64,000 bases of DNA from Petrolisthes cinctipes (Eukaryota; Arthropoda; Malacostraca; Decapoda; Porcellanidae), in assembly GCA_033782935.1 (NCBI GenBank), contig JAWQEG010001327.1:353001-417000 (forward strand), given 5' to 3'. The notes below the pieces were generated by a model that was not told the origin of the DNA, did no database searches, and was given only the letters and a program-made list of their open reading frames with translations. This document shows, piece by piece, positions 10,759 through 20,475 of this stretch (position 1 is the stretch's first letter; the number at the start of each line of letters is the position of its first letter). A program made the position numbers and the translations under genes.

Positions 10759-11640
10759 GGGCATTTTTCTGACCTAACTGATGCATTTTTCTAACTTAAT
10801 CAGGATATTTTCGGACCTAATTGGGGCATTCTTCGGATCTATTCAGGGCATTTTTCAGATCTGTTGGAGGGGTTGAAAGGGACATATTTTAGAAATAGGG
10901 CAGTTGGAAATACTAAATAGGTATGGAAATCCATTTTATAGCATTGAAAAAATCCAGATGGAGCTCTCCTGTAGAATTATCAATATAAATTACCTTTACA
11001 TCCAAGTAATAGGTTATTATATAATCTTTCGAGTGATAGATATATGAACATAACCTAGCACTAGTCAATATAAATACTTCGTAACCAAGGTTAAAAAACT
11101 GTAAGCCACTACCAAGGATGATCGACTAATGATCTCATTAGGTCAGCTAGGTCATGATTTATAAAAATGCTGCTTTATATCAATATGATTAGTAGGCTAG
11201 TTAATCACCCATCAAGAATTAAACACATAGAACCTATTATCAGTCTAAATCAAGACCCTATTATCAATGCCAAGTAGTACTGTAGGCCTACTTCTGGTGA
11301 GTATACGACGCACCAGTGGGCAGTGGTAGAGATCTCCTGGCTTCACTGGATATATATTGATGACAATACACTACAAACTGTGTGGAATATAAAGACACCA
11401 AAGATTAGTAATTCTTGTACAAATATGGGCTTAGAGATGCGAACGCGACTCGATATCAATCTTGGTCATGGAAAGCTTCTGGTTTTATAGTCCATTATTC
11501 TATTTCAACAACTGATGTCGAGTTGTACAATTGCCGTTATGTCAGTATGCTTCTTATCTTTTTAACCTACCAAGGTGCAGCTATCGAGAAACTCATTATT
11601 TCGATTAATATCAGCTGATATAATCTTTATGCCTCATATT
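10759..11640. other. P1 3' interior, nothing recognised
   Basis: Starts with short repeated GGGCATTTTTCKGACCTAAT-like units (10755-10860), then AT-rich sequence without a supportable exon. Confidence 0.4.
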
Positions 11641-11773
11641 TTACCTAGTGAGCAAGCAAGGTTTGGGCACCAGCTGGCAACAGAGCCTCCCGTGACGTCA
11701 CGGATATTTACGACGTCATCACTATGACGTTTCAGTGGACTATCCTTTATAGTCTATTATCCTTGGTACTTAC

Positions 11774-11960
11774 TATTGCTAAGTGGGTGTCATAAGTCTT
11801 ATGTCGACCAAAACATGGCCACCACCCATCATAAATCGTGTCTTTGGCCTTATGTCTCGACATAAATACCCATCTTGGTTAAGACACCCCCAGTAGGTGT
11901 TTTAGCCACTATGACGAGATTAATGTCTCGACATAAATGGGGTGTCCCGTGGAAAACATA
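11774..11960. repeat. Foldback-like repeat with ATGTCTCGACAT palindromes
   Basis: The palindrome ATGTCTCGACAT occurs at about 11854 and 11925, with a variant CTTATGTCGACC near 11800. The ends GGGTGTCATAAG and CATAAATGGGGTGTCC are loosely related in inverted order. It may be a small, diverged TIR element. Confidence 0.4.
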
Positions 11961-13756
11961 ACATTTTCATCGACAGTGGTCAAGTTCAAGAGTAGACAGG
12001 GAATTTTTGAGGTAAAAAGGGAAATTCTGATGTTGAAGTTGGGGAAATTTCGTCAAGCAGACCTGGGGTGGGATCTTCAAAGCATCGTAACCGCAGTTAT
12101 GATTCTCGTAGCGCCATATTTGCTCGTAAGTTGCTCATAACCGCTACGATCGTATCTTCAAAGCCTCGTAAGGGAGTTTCCGTCCGCCATTATGCGCCAT
12201 ATTTGCTCGTAGCGCTACGAGAACTGAAAAGCACCCTTTAGGCTGATAGCAGGGTCGCGTAGTCGATAAACAACCCGTAAATAGTGAGATTTGAGTTTAT
12301 TTACACTTGGCGCGGCCGACACAGGCGACATAATGGTTGTTGTTGTTGTCACTTATCGGTAAATATAAACAAGAGGAGGGGATTCAGTGAGCAGCTTAGG
12401 AGAATGGAGCTGCAAGTGTCAATTTAAACTGATGCACTGTGAAATAGAAAGTTACAAATACTTTTTTGGTGTATCATTACTTTTGGAGTGTTTAAGAATA
12501 ATAGGATATAATGGTGACTTACTAATTGCAGGAAAGTGGCTTCCAGTTACCTGCAAACAAAGCAGAAATTCTTCATTGCATAGTTAGACCTAACTTAATC
12601 CATGTAGTATGAGTCTTTAATCCATAGTCCTTTGCATGAAGTGGATATTCTTAAGGTTAATAAACTTTCTTTATGATTGATTGACTTTCTAATGAAAATA
12701 TTACAAGCACATTAATGTGATGTGTGAGCTGGTAACATTTAAATAACTGGAATTATATACCTACTGATATATACTGGAGATGTGTAAAAGGTTGACCATA
12801 TTCCCGAATCTAAAGACAAAAATATGTCTCAGAATTAACTAATGCAAATATTATCATGTTGTAAAAGTCTCAGTAACATGTACCGTACATGAACCTTTCC
12901 AACCAATTCAATTAATTTTATTGAACAGTATAATTTAATACATAATTTTCACCTGTTCTCATATTACATAAGACTTGTATTTTTCTAAAATAAATGCTTT
13001 TCAACAGCATATAACAAATATGTGACTGGTATTGGTTTTTCTGAATGTTTTAATTATAGACTATAAAAAAACCTACATTTTATTTACATATGACACCTGT
13101 AAAGTTTACAGAAATCCATGATACCTCCCTAGCTATTTGTACTATTAGTTTCCTGCATTATCACAGTTCATTACATTATATATACCTGAATAAAAACCTG
13201 CAAATTTATGATATTGGAAAGCTGTTTGAACTCATGTACTTTCCAACAATGACTGAAAACAAAAAACAAAATTCCTTAATGACTACAGTACTTGTTTGGC
13301 ACTCTTCACATTGCTTAGACATATCACAAATATGGCAGAGAAATTATTAAAATACAATAAGATTAAAGCCACAGTACGGCATAATTATATCCTTATAGTT
13401 AATCTTCGAACCTTGATATGTAAATAAAACTAAGACATTAATATTATTAGCCAAAGATAAGAATGCATGAAAAAAAAAGTTGATTTTACTCAAAGAATAA
13501 TAAATCTAACATGAAATGTGAATGTTAAAAGCTATAATTGAAAGACAAAATATATAATGAAAATAAATAATGTAATTTCTTAAAAAACATAAGCAGAAGT
13601 TAACAATAATTTAGATTGAAACCTACACACAAACCACACAACTAAAAACATACTTGCACACTAATAACTCTGTCACAAAATATAACCCAACTTAAACCAC
13701 ACTAATCATTAAAAAAAAAAATCACACACACACAACAAAACACACTTGAAAACAAA

Positions 13757-14113
13757 TCACCTTTTCTCGATAGCCTTTTTAATGTTCACCAAAGTTTCTG
13801 ATATTGTGGCTATATTTTCTGCAAGATCCATCAAAATATCCCTTATAGTCTTATGGACAACTAGTATATCTGGAGCTAGCGTAGCTTCCAGATGAGCTGT
13901 CACACCTCCAGCTGACCTAGAGGAAGGGCGACTTGAGGCTACAGAGCTGTGGTACAAATGCTCCTCACTTGGTGGTAGGTTTTACCAGCTTCGGCAAGCT
14001 GTCGCCAGTCAAAACTTCACAGTCTTCCACTGTAACTGGCCCGAAGTCCTGCCAACTTGGCCCAGGTCTAGGTGAAGGGGCCCTTGATGGCAGTCCTGGG
14101 TCATCCACATCAC
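13757..14113 (-). pseudogene. Terminal exon of a transposon partner protein, frameshifted
   Basis: After an AG acceptor at 14114-14115 the frame reads GDVDDPGLPSRAPSPRPGPS through LVKPTTK and stops. A one-base shift restores SEEHLYHSSVASSRPSSRSA and the helical tail ending NIKKAIEKR at 13757. Pro/Ser-rich linker plus C-terminal helix is the layout of Harbinger partner proteins. The DNA-binding N-terminal exon was not found. Family assignment is an inference. Confidence 0.45.
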
Positions 14114-14697
14114 CTTATTATGAAATTATGAAAATTAGCAACTTTCATATAATTTTAGAGAAATATTAAGGATTATCGTTATGAATTAAAATTGTAAAGT
14201 CACTCTTAAAGAAAGCAGTATATAATTAGTCATACATATAAGTACAGCAGCAGTACTACAATTTTTACTTGGTTAAAGTACTCATATGATACATATGGAA
14301 TCCAACAAAGCATCACAAATTTAGTTTTGATTAACATGGCTCCAATTTTTTCGACTACATGAACTGCTAACAGGAGTTATTTATATATGATACACAAAAT
14401 GTATAAATCACTATGTACTTGACTCCTGTATATTGGGTCATCACTGTACATGTACCGTATTTACTGAAGGTATGGATATATGAGAACATCTTGTATATTT
14501 GTTCCTAGGACTAAGGCCTTATGATTTGCACTGTTTAACTTTGAATGGAATTGAGAGGTAATGCTGCTCAAAATGTATGTTTTATATATATAAACTCTCA
14601 ATGTAATTACTTCACATAGTGCCAATGAGGGAAGATTTCCATATTACTAGCCTAGATGAACAGCAGGATATTTTTTACTGTTATATACTGTACATAC

Positions 14698-14807
14698 TGC
14701 CTGGGTCTTGGAGTCCACAGAAATACCCGACACTTGCACTTCTTTAATAACTTGAGCCATAGCCTCTTCTATGTGGGTGAATGTCTTTGTGTCACTAGTG
14801 TCACCAC
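14698..14807 (-). pseudogene. Probable internal exon of the same gene
   Basis: Acceptor TATATTTCAG and donor GTATGT bound a frame reading GGDTSDTKTFTHIEEAMAQV and on to SVDSKTQ. Its phases do not join the neighbouring exons cleanly, so either a splice site is misplaced or the gene is broken. Confidence 0.35.
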
Positions 14808-15466
14808 CTGAAATATAATGAAAAATGGTACATAATTCAATAACAAAGCAGAACCAAGCAGAATAAATTACAATACCTGCTGGTTATCATATTAAAATGG
14901 TACTGTATCTAAATCAGGCAATGGACACCCCCCCCCCCATCCTTCAACCTATGTGTGCCCATGCCAACAGCCAAATCAACAATATAAATAACGCTTATAT
15001 AATTTATTTCCTTGATCTGTCTTTCAATAAAAATGTTTGAAGTCTTAGTTATTATATTGCACTTGCCAGATTTCACTACATATGGTATATTTCTGCCTGT
15101 TACTTGGTAATGGCAATCAACTGTACAGATTTTGAGATTATCATAGAAACTACTGTAGGTAGGTGTACAGGAAATAAAACAGTGACAGTAGAAGTTAAAA
15201 GAATATAATGTCCTCCCAGTCAATGTCTTTGATTTATTTTCATGACAACCAGCTACCAGTAAACTATTTGTATCATGCTGTTCTTGATTTACAGTACGTA
15301 ACCTAACCTATCTTAAACTAAACTAGCCAAACCTAACCTAACCAAATCTATATACAATATCATACTAGTAATTGGCGTGATATTAAAAATATGCCCGGAG
15401 GGGTCAGCTGCCTTATCTCCACTGTTGTGTTAAATGTTTATCAACACAGTATAATAATTCACTTAC

Positions 15467-15541
15467 CAGTCTTTTGCTGTTAATTCCTGTCTGATGTAAC
15501 TTGGTGACTGTGTCATCTCTATCAGCTGGTGGTGTTGACAT
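15467..15541 (-). CDS. Probable first coding exon of the element's gene
   Basis: ATG at 15541 (minus strand) starts MSTPPADRDDTVTKLHQTGI, ending at a consensus donor (CTG/GTAAGT) at 15466. It lies about 310 bp inside the right TIR with CCAAT boxes upstream. The peptide is short and not recognised. Confidence 0.35.
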
Positions 15542-15574
15542 CTGAGACAATGTTTATTTGTTGACATTGTAATA

Positions 15575-15660
15575 CTACGTTATGATTGGCTTACAGTACC
15601 AAGGACATATTGTTTCCTTCATTGTGATTGGCTGAGAGCCAGTCAGCTGGGTGGCGGGAT
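15575..15660 (-). promoter_or_regulatory. Candidate promoter with two CCAAT boxes
   Basis: Two inverted CCAAT boxes (GATTGGCTT near 15584 and GATTGGCTGAG near 15627) lie 40-90 bp upstream of the minus-strand ATG at 15541, between it and the TIR. CCAAT boxes at this spacing are typical of TATA-less promoters. No experiment supports it. Confidence 0.3.
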
Positions 15661-15854
15661 GAACAAAACACACGGAACGAAACGGGCAGCGACGCTCACT
15701 ACGAGGATATCATCGTGAGCTACGAGGGAGGTTATGAAGCTTTGGAGATACCAACTTATGATCCTCGTAAGCCACGATCAAATATGGCGGCTACGAGATA
15801 GTAAAGGTGATCGTAGCGCCACCAACTTACGATGCTTTGAAGATCCCACCCCTG

Positions 15855-16412
15855 GCAACACTGGTGTCTGGTGGTCAGTCTCTTGTAAACAAACGCCTAA
15901 GTAAGTACACAGTTACATTTGTAACACCCCTATTTTATATGTATTATTATTCGGGATATTTACGGGTGTTGTATATTTATATGTATTAGAATAGGTTTTT
16001 AGTGTAGGATTGTAGGGAGTAGCCAGACGGTGATTTAAGAAAGGAATGTAAAATAATTTAATGGAGACAGGGAATAACCTGCATTTCTAATTATAATATA
16101 TAATAACGAAGCTAACATTCCTATACTGTTACCGGCATTTAATAGTAACTTGCTTAGAAAATTAATTAGATTAGTTAGGGCCTACAGTCGGGACAGTACA
16201 TTTTCTTGTTAGCGGAACAATACAGGCCTTGAATATGTAAATAACAGTAGTGTAAAACTTTACACAAGGGAGAAAGCAATATATTTGAGCTCACTTATAT
16301 GTTTAAATTAGGTTATGTAATTATATACACCAGTAAGGGTAGAACTGATGGATTTGCCAGAAATTAAGATGAGTTGGTCACTACTTTGCTTAAGAGAGTG
16401 AGAGTGGGGGAG
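15855..16412. other. Intergenic sequence, nothing firm
   Basis: One donor-like CTAAGTAAGT at 15897-15906 could end a 5' UTR exon. Otherwise AT-rich without a supported feature. Confidence 0.4.
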
Positions 16413-16482
16413 ATGGCGAGGCGGTACCCTGAGTTGCTACTACCTCTGTACCTCATTCTGATCTCGTCTCTGCTGGTGACAG
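16413..16482 (+). CDS. Possible signal-peptide first exon
   Basis: The ATG context is GGGAGATGG. The 23-codon frame MARRYPELLLPLYLILISSL plus LVT is basic at the N-terminus and then strongly hydrophobic, like a signal peptide. It ends with a consensus donor (CAG/GTAAGAG) in phase 1, as signal-peptide exons often do. A related copy of the last 30 bp occurs at 16641-16671 (CTGATCTCGTCTCTGCTGGT). No second exon was identified in the window. It may be a host gene exon or an element leader. It could also be chance. Confidence 0.35.
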
Positions 16483-16855
16483 GTAAGAGTTCCAACTCTC
16501 TCTCTCTCTCATCATAAATATAGTATTGTGAATATAGTGTGGTGAATCTACTAAGTCCCGTGATGGGATATAACTAACTAAGGAATATTGTGTGGTCACA
16601 TTCAGGCATAGTAAGTAAAGTAAGTTTTTTTTTTCCATGCTCATTTCTGATCTCGTCTCTGCTGGTGGCAGCCATTAAATAGCATTCTCCCTTGGTGTTA
16701 GTGAACCACGTGGTACTAAGAAAATTAACTACATTTGCTGGCAATTTTATAGTTTCATTTATAATATTGAGATTAGGATGTTATTTTTTTTAGTATTAAC
16801 TATATTTCGGCCTTATTGTGCAAAATTTATTATTAGGAATTCTTTGAAATATTGT

Positions 16856-17111
16856 GGGAGGGGGGACACTTCATATAATATTTTTTTTTATATGTACTTA
16901 GATCTGTCACTAGCGAGGCACGGAATTATTCCTGTCCTAGTAGACAGAAAAGGGAGTAGGAACTGTATTAAGGGAGGGGGGATATTTCATAGTAATACTT
17001 GTTTTTGTTTTGGATTTATGTGTTGGCTCTGTCAACTGGCGAGACCCGGAATTATTCCTATCCTAGTTGACAGAAAAGGGAGTAGGAATATTAGCAAAGG
17101 GGGGGGGGGAC
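16856..17111 (+). repeat. Tandem repeat with purine tracts (possible LTR/PPT region)
   Basis: Two units of about 116 and 126 bp start with GGGAGGGGGGA-type purine runs (16856, 16972, and a third run at 17098). Both contain GGAATTATTCCTRTCCTAGT and ACAGAAAAGGGAGTAGGAA. Purine runs of this kind precede 3' LTRs as polypurine tracts; here that reading is tentative. Confidence 0.5.
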
Positions 17112-17374
17112 AGAAATTATTATTATAGGGAACTTATTGTACTTGTAACAGAGGTGAATATAATAAACGGGTTTATAATTGTCTGAGTATTTCCGTCACC
17201 GATATAACAAATAGACTGTGTACCTATATAGAGATTAGTTCTCCTTTCACAACACTGATCGTACCCCCGTTAAAATTGTAGTCTGGGTTGCTTACTCGCG
17301 AGCCTTCTTAACGTAACGTTACACTACCCTTCCGGTGTGTGCTCACTTGGTTCCTCTGATCGACTTTGGTCTGG

Positions 17375-17385
17375 TGGTGGCAGCG
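17375..17385 (+). other. tRNA-Leu-type primer-binding site of an LTR retrotransposon remnant
   Basis: TGGTGGCAGCG is complementary to the 3' end of one arthropod tRNA-Leu class (ending CGCTGCCACCA). AATAAA at 17162 and the purine tracts upstream fit an LTR followed by a primer-binding site. No gag or pol follows before the next element at 17852. Eleven bases can match by chance. Confidence 0.35.
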
Positions 17386-17851
17386 TTTCCCCAGTACTGT
17401 AGAGGAGCTGGACTTGTCCTTTGTATGATTTATTTTTGGTATTCGCAAGGCAAGTCCTGTTCCTCATCGGTATCTTGTTTTTTTTTCCAGACCAGGTTGA
17501 TACAGCTATAGGATAGAGTGTAGCATACACTGGTTGTTTTTTTTTTTTTTTAGTTAAAGGCAGTAGATTTTTGTTTCCCTCCACAAGTAGAGTAAAAAAA
17601 TAGAAAAATCAAAGAATAACGTAAGGGGACAAAAATAGAGCTTTTACACATTTATTTGAGGAACTTGTATTATATATTCTGATATATGGCTGTGAAGTGT
17701 CGGGGTATGAGGATCTTAAAGTATAAAAGTATTTCACAAAATTCCTAAAGAACTTGCCAAGTTACATATTAATAACATTACGACGAACTGCATGGTCAAT
17801 GATGAAACTGAAACCAGTGTGATTAAATTAATATTGAACATAAAAAGGTTG
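17386..17851. other. Intergenic sequence, nothing recognised
   Basis: T-rich runs near 17474 and 17538. No exon or repeat supported. Confidence 0.4.
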
Positions 17852-18199
17852 GGTAAATATTGAAAGAATTACCGTTATTGCGTACGTTTTTTCTACCTTC
17901 ATTACCCACTTATTTAGACCATTCTAAGACTATTTTCTTCTATGGCATTTCCTCCGCAAATGCCCCATTTCCAAGATAGGGCATATTCAAATGGGGCATT
18001 TTGAAATTAGCCTGACCTTACCTAACCTAGACCGCATCAGACTACCGGGACCTAACCTGGGCAAACTACCGGAACCTATCCTGGGCAAACTACCTGGAAA
18101 TAATCGTGATAAAGTACAATAAATGACAGGGGTAAAATACTGGGACCCAGCCGGATCTGGCAACACTGCGGCAAAACGGTAATTCTTTCAATAAATACC
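17852..18199. mobile_element. Small TIR element, AACCT-rich family, copy c with 8-bp target duplication
   Basis: The left end GGTAAATATTGAAAGAATTA and the inverted right end agree at 23 of 25 bases. The 8-bp word AAAGGTTG flanks both ends directly, a target-site duplication. Length is 348 bp with no coding capacity. Eight-bp duplications occur in hAT, P and Merlin-type elements; the terminal GG does not settle which. Confidence 0.8.
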
Positions 18200-18730
18200 A
18201 AAGGTTGCTATATGGTGTAGAATTATGATTGGAAATACCAATAAACTCTTATATATCATCTTGGTATTATTACAGAATAACTGGGATTTTGGCTAGGATC
18301 GCGCAGTGTTACCACATCTGGCTAGGTCCTGGGAATTTGCCCCAGTCACTTTATGATAGTTTACACCGGTTATATCCCGGTAGTTTGCCCAGGTTAGGTC
18401 CCGGTAGTCTGATGTTGTCTAGGTTAGGTTAGGTCAGGTCAGGTGAGGTCAGACTAATTTCCAAATTATGTTTGTAAAACGGGGCATCTCCGAAAGAAAC
18501 ACCATAGAATAAAAGTGTTTTAGAATGGTCCAAAATAGTGGGTAATGATACTAAAATACAAAATATAGTGAACCCAGTTCTTCTGTAAATTTACCATAAT
18601 CTTAAACAATGTATATAACTAAGTTAATTGTTTATGTTCCTAATACACAGTGTCTTATTGTAAGTATTCCATGTACTCAAAATAAATAAGTTTGAACATA
18701 AATAGAACCAAAGCTGTCAATAGAATATAT

Positions 18731-19083
18731 GGTAAATATTGAATGAATTACCGTTATTGCGTACGTTTTTTCTACCTTCATTACCCACTTATTTAGACCA
18801 TTCTAAGACTATTTTCTTCTATGGCATTTCCTCCGCAAATGCCCCATTTCCAAGATAGGGCATATTCAAATGGGGCATTTTGAAATTAGCCTGACCTTAC
18901 CTAACCTAACCTAGACCGCATCAGACTACCGGGACCTAACCTGGGCAAACTACCGGAACCTATCCTGGGCAAACTACCTGGAAATAATCGTGATAAAGTA
19001 CAATAAATGACAGGGGTAAAATACTGGGACCCAGCCGGATCTGGCAACACTGCGGCAAAACGGTAATTCTTTCAATAAATACC
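18731..19083. mobile_element. Small TIR element, copy d
   Basis: Nearly identical to copy c with GGTAAATATTGAATGAATTA at the left and ATAAATACC at the right. It arose by the tandem duplication rather than independent transposition, since AAAGGTTG follows on the right only. Confidence 0.8.
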
Positions 19084-19638
19084 AAAGGTTGCTATATGGT
19101 GTAGAATTATGATTGGAAATACCAATAAACTCTTATATATCATCTTGGTATTATTACAGAATAACTGGGTTTTTGGCTAGGATCGCGCAGTGTTACCACA
19201 TCTGGCTAGGTCCTGGGAATTTGCCCCAGTCACTTTATGATAGTTTACACCGGTTATATCCCGGTAGTTTGCCCAGGTTAGGTCCCGGTAGTTTGCCCAG
19301 GTTAGGTCCCGGTAGTCTGATGTTGTCTAGGTTAGGTTAGGTCAGGTCAGGTGAGGTCAGACTAATTTCCAAATTATGTTTGTAAAACGGGGCATCTTCG
19401 AAAGAAACACCATAGAATAAAAGTGTTTTAGAATGGTCCAAAATAGTGGGTAATGATACTAAAATACGAAATATAGTGAACCCAGTTCTTCTGTAAATTT
19501 ACCATAATCTTAAACAATGTATATAACTAAGTTAATTGTTTATGTTTCTAATACACAGTGTCTTATTGTAAGTATTCCATGTACTCAAAATAAATAAGTT
19601 TGAACATAAATAGAACCAAAGCTGTCAATAGAATATAT

Positions 19639-19957
19639 GGTAAATATTGAATGAATTACCGTTATTGCGTACGTTTTTTCTACCTTCATTACCCACTTAT
19701 TTAGACCATTCTAAGACTATTTTCTTCTATGGCATTTCCTCTGCAAATGCCCCATTTCCAAGATAGGGCATTTTGAAATTAGCCTGACCTGACCTGACCT
19801 AACCTAACCTAGACCGCATCAGACTACCGGGACCTAACCTGGGCAAACTACCGGGAAAATATTGTGATAAAGTACAATAAATGACAGGGGTAAAATACTG
19901 GGACCCAGCCGGATCTGGCAACACTGCTGCAAAACGGTAATTCTTTCAATAAATACC
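19639..19957. mobile_element. Small TIR element, copy e
   Basis: Both termini are present; the internal part is shortened. It forms the partial third repeat of the array. Confidence 0.75.
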
Positions 19958-20009
19958 GAATAGAATACATATTGGTATTTCTGCATAAGAGGTCCACATA
20001 ATTGTTTAC

Positions 20010-20300
20010 AAGTTATTTTTTTTTTCTGTTTATTTTTACTTGTTCTGTTCATTATTGACCATTACCTGACCCTACCTAACCTAACCTAGACCACCTGGGG
20101 ATACGTCCTGTTAGTTTACCCCAGTCACCTTATGTTAGTTTACACAGGCTATATCCCGGTAGTTTATCCATGTTAGATTTAGGTTTGGTCAGGTCAGGTA
20201 AGGTCAAACTAAGTATAAAATAATTATTTTTCAATCATTATTATGGTCCATAATGAATAGAACAAGTAATAATAAGCAGGAAAAGGTAAAAAAAAATAGT
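20010..20300. repeat. Foldback repeat
   Basis: ACTTGTTCTGTTCATTATTG (from 20038) pairs with the inverted arm at 20243-20267 with one or two mismatches. Between the arms are ACCTAACCTAACC and its inverted, diverged counterpart. It belongs to the same AACCT-rich repeat world as the neighbouring small TIR elements. Bases 20301-20475 show nothing else. Confidence 0.7.
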
Positions 20301-20475
20301 AAAGAAACATGTGAAACTTTCATACAAATTATATCCTCAAGGTTGCTGAATTAGATACCGGTATACAGTACATATACAGTATATACTGTATGCACATATT
20401 CATTATATATTAATACTATGTTTCTAATACTTTTTAAAAACTATTTATATTTCTAGGGCAACAAACTGAGGTACG

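Larger units (their letters stand above)
7859..11765 (+). mobile_element. P-superfamily element P1, non-autonomous, with 8-bp target duplication
   Basis: The termini are inverted repeats starting CAAGGATGATAGACTATAAA (left end 7859). The right end at 11765 is the inverted copy with one mismatch in that stretch. They are flanked by a perfect 8-bp duplication GTACTTAC (7851-7858 and 11766-11773). Eight-bp duplications and a terminal CA are hallmarks of P elements. The inside carries a THAP exon and short following exons but no RNase-H-like transposase domain. TGACGTCA palindromes sit 66 bp inside the left end and about 65 bp inside the right end. A LINE tail (9320-9607) and a small TIR element fragment (10557-10758) have inserted into it. 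Confidence 0.88.
12066..15851. mobile_element. PIF/Harbinger-like element with CTG target duplication
   Basis: A perfect 25-bp terminal inverted repeat starts GGGTGGGATCTTCAAAGCAT (left end 12066; inverted right end 15827-15851). CTG flanks both sides (12063-12065 and 15852-15854). The subterminal zones share CGTAGC/GCTACGA and TTGCTCGTAA-type words. Three bp duplication fits PIF/Harbinger or ISL2EU-type elements. The inside holds pieces of a minus-strand multi-exon gene but no DDE nuclease, so it depends on a helper. Confidence 0.75.
17852..19638. repeat. Tandem duplication of an about 0.9-kb unit (two copies plus a partial third)
   Basis: The unit starting at 17852 recurs at 18731 (offset 879) and begins again at 19639 (offset 908). 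Each unit is the small TIR element followed by a spacer and a diverged inverted copy of the same element (18299-18600 and 19180-19500), so each is itself a loose foldback. The second unit has one additional CCCAGGTTAGGTCCCGGTAG block. Confidence 0.9.

Noticed and set aside
16778..17128. Open frame with repeated GIIPVLVDRKGSRN-like peptide
   Set aside because: Both peptides come from the non-coding tandem repeat with purine tracts. Conservation is no better than at the DNA level and no family was recognised.
18229..19340. Repeated LPRLGPGSLP-type peptides
   Set aside because: Translations of the inverted AGGTTAGGTCCCGGTAGTTTGCCC repeat; no splice or start signals, length varies with repeat number.
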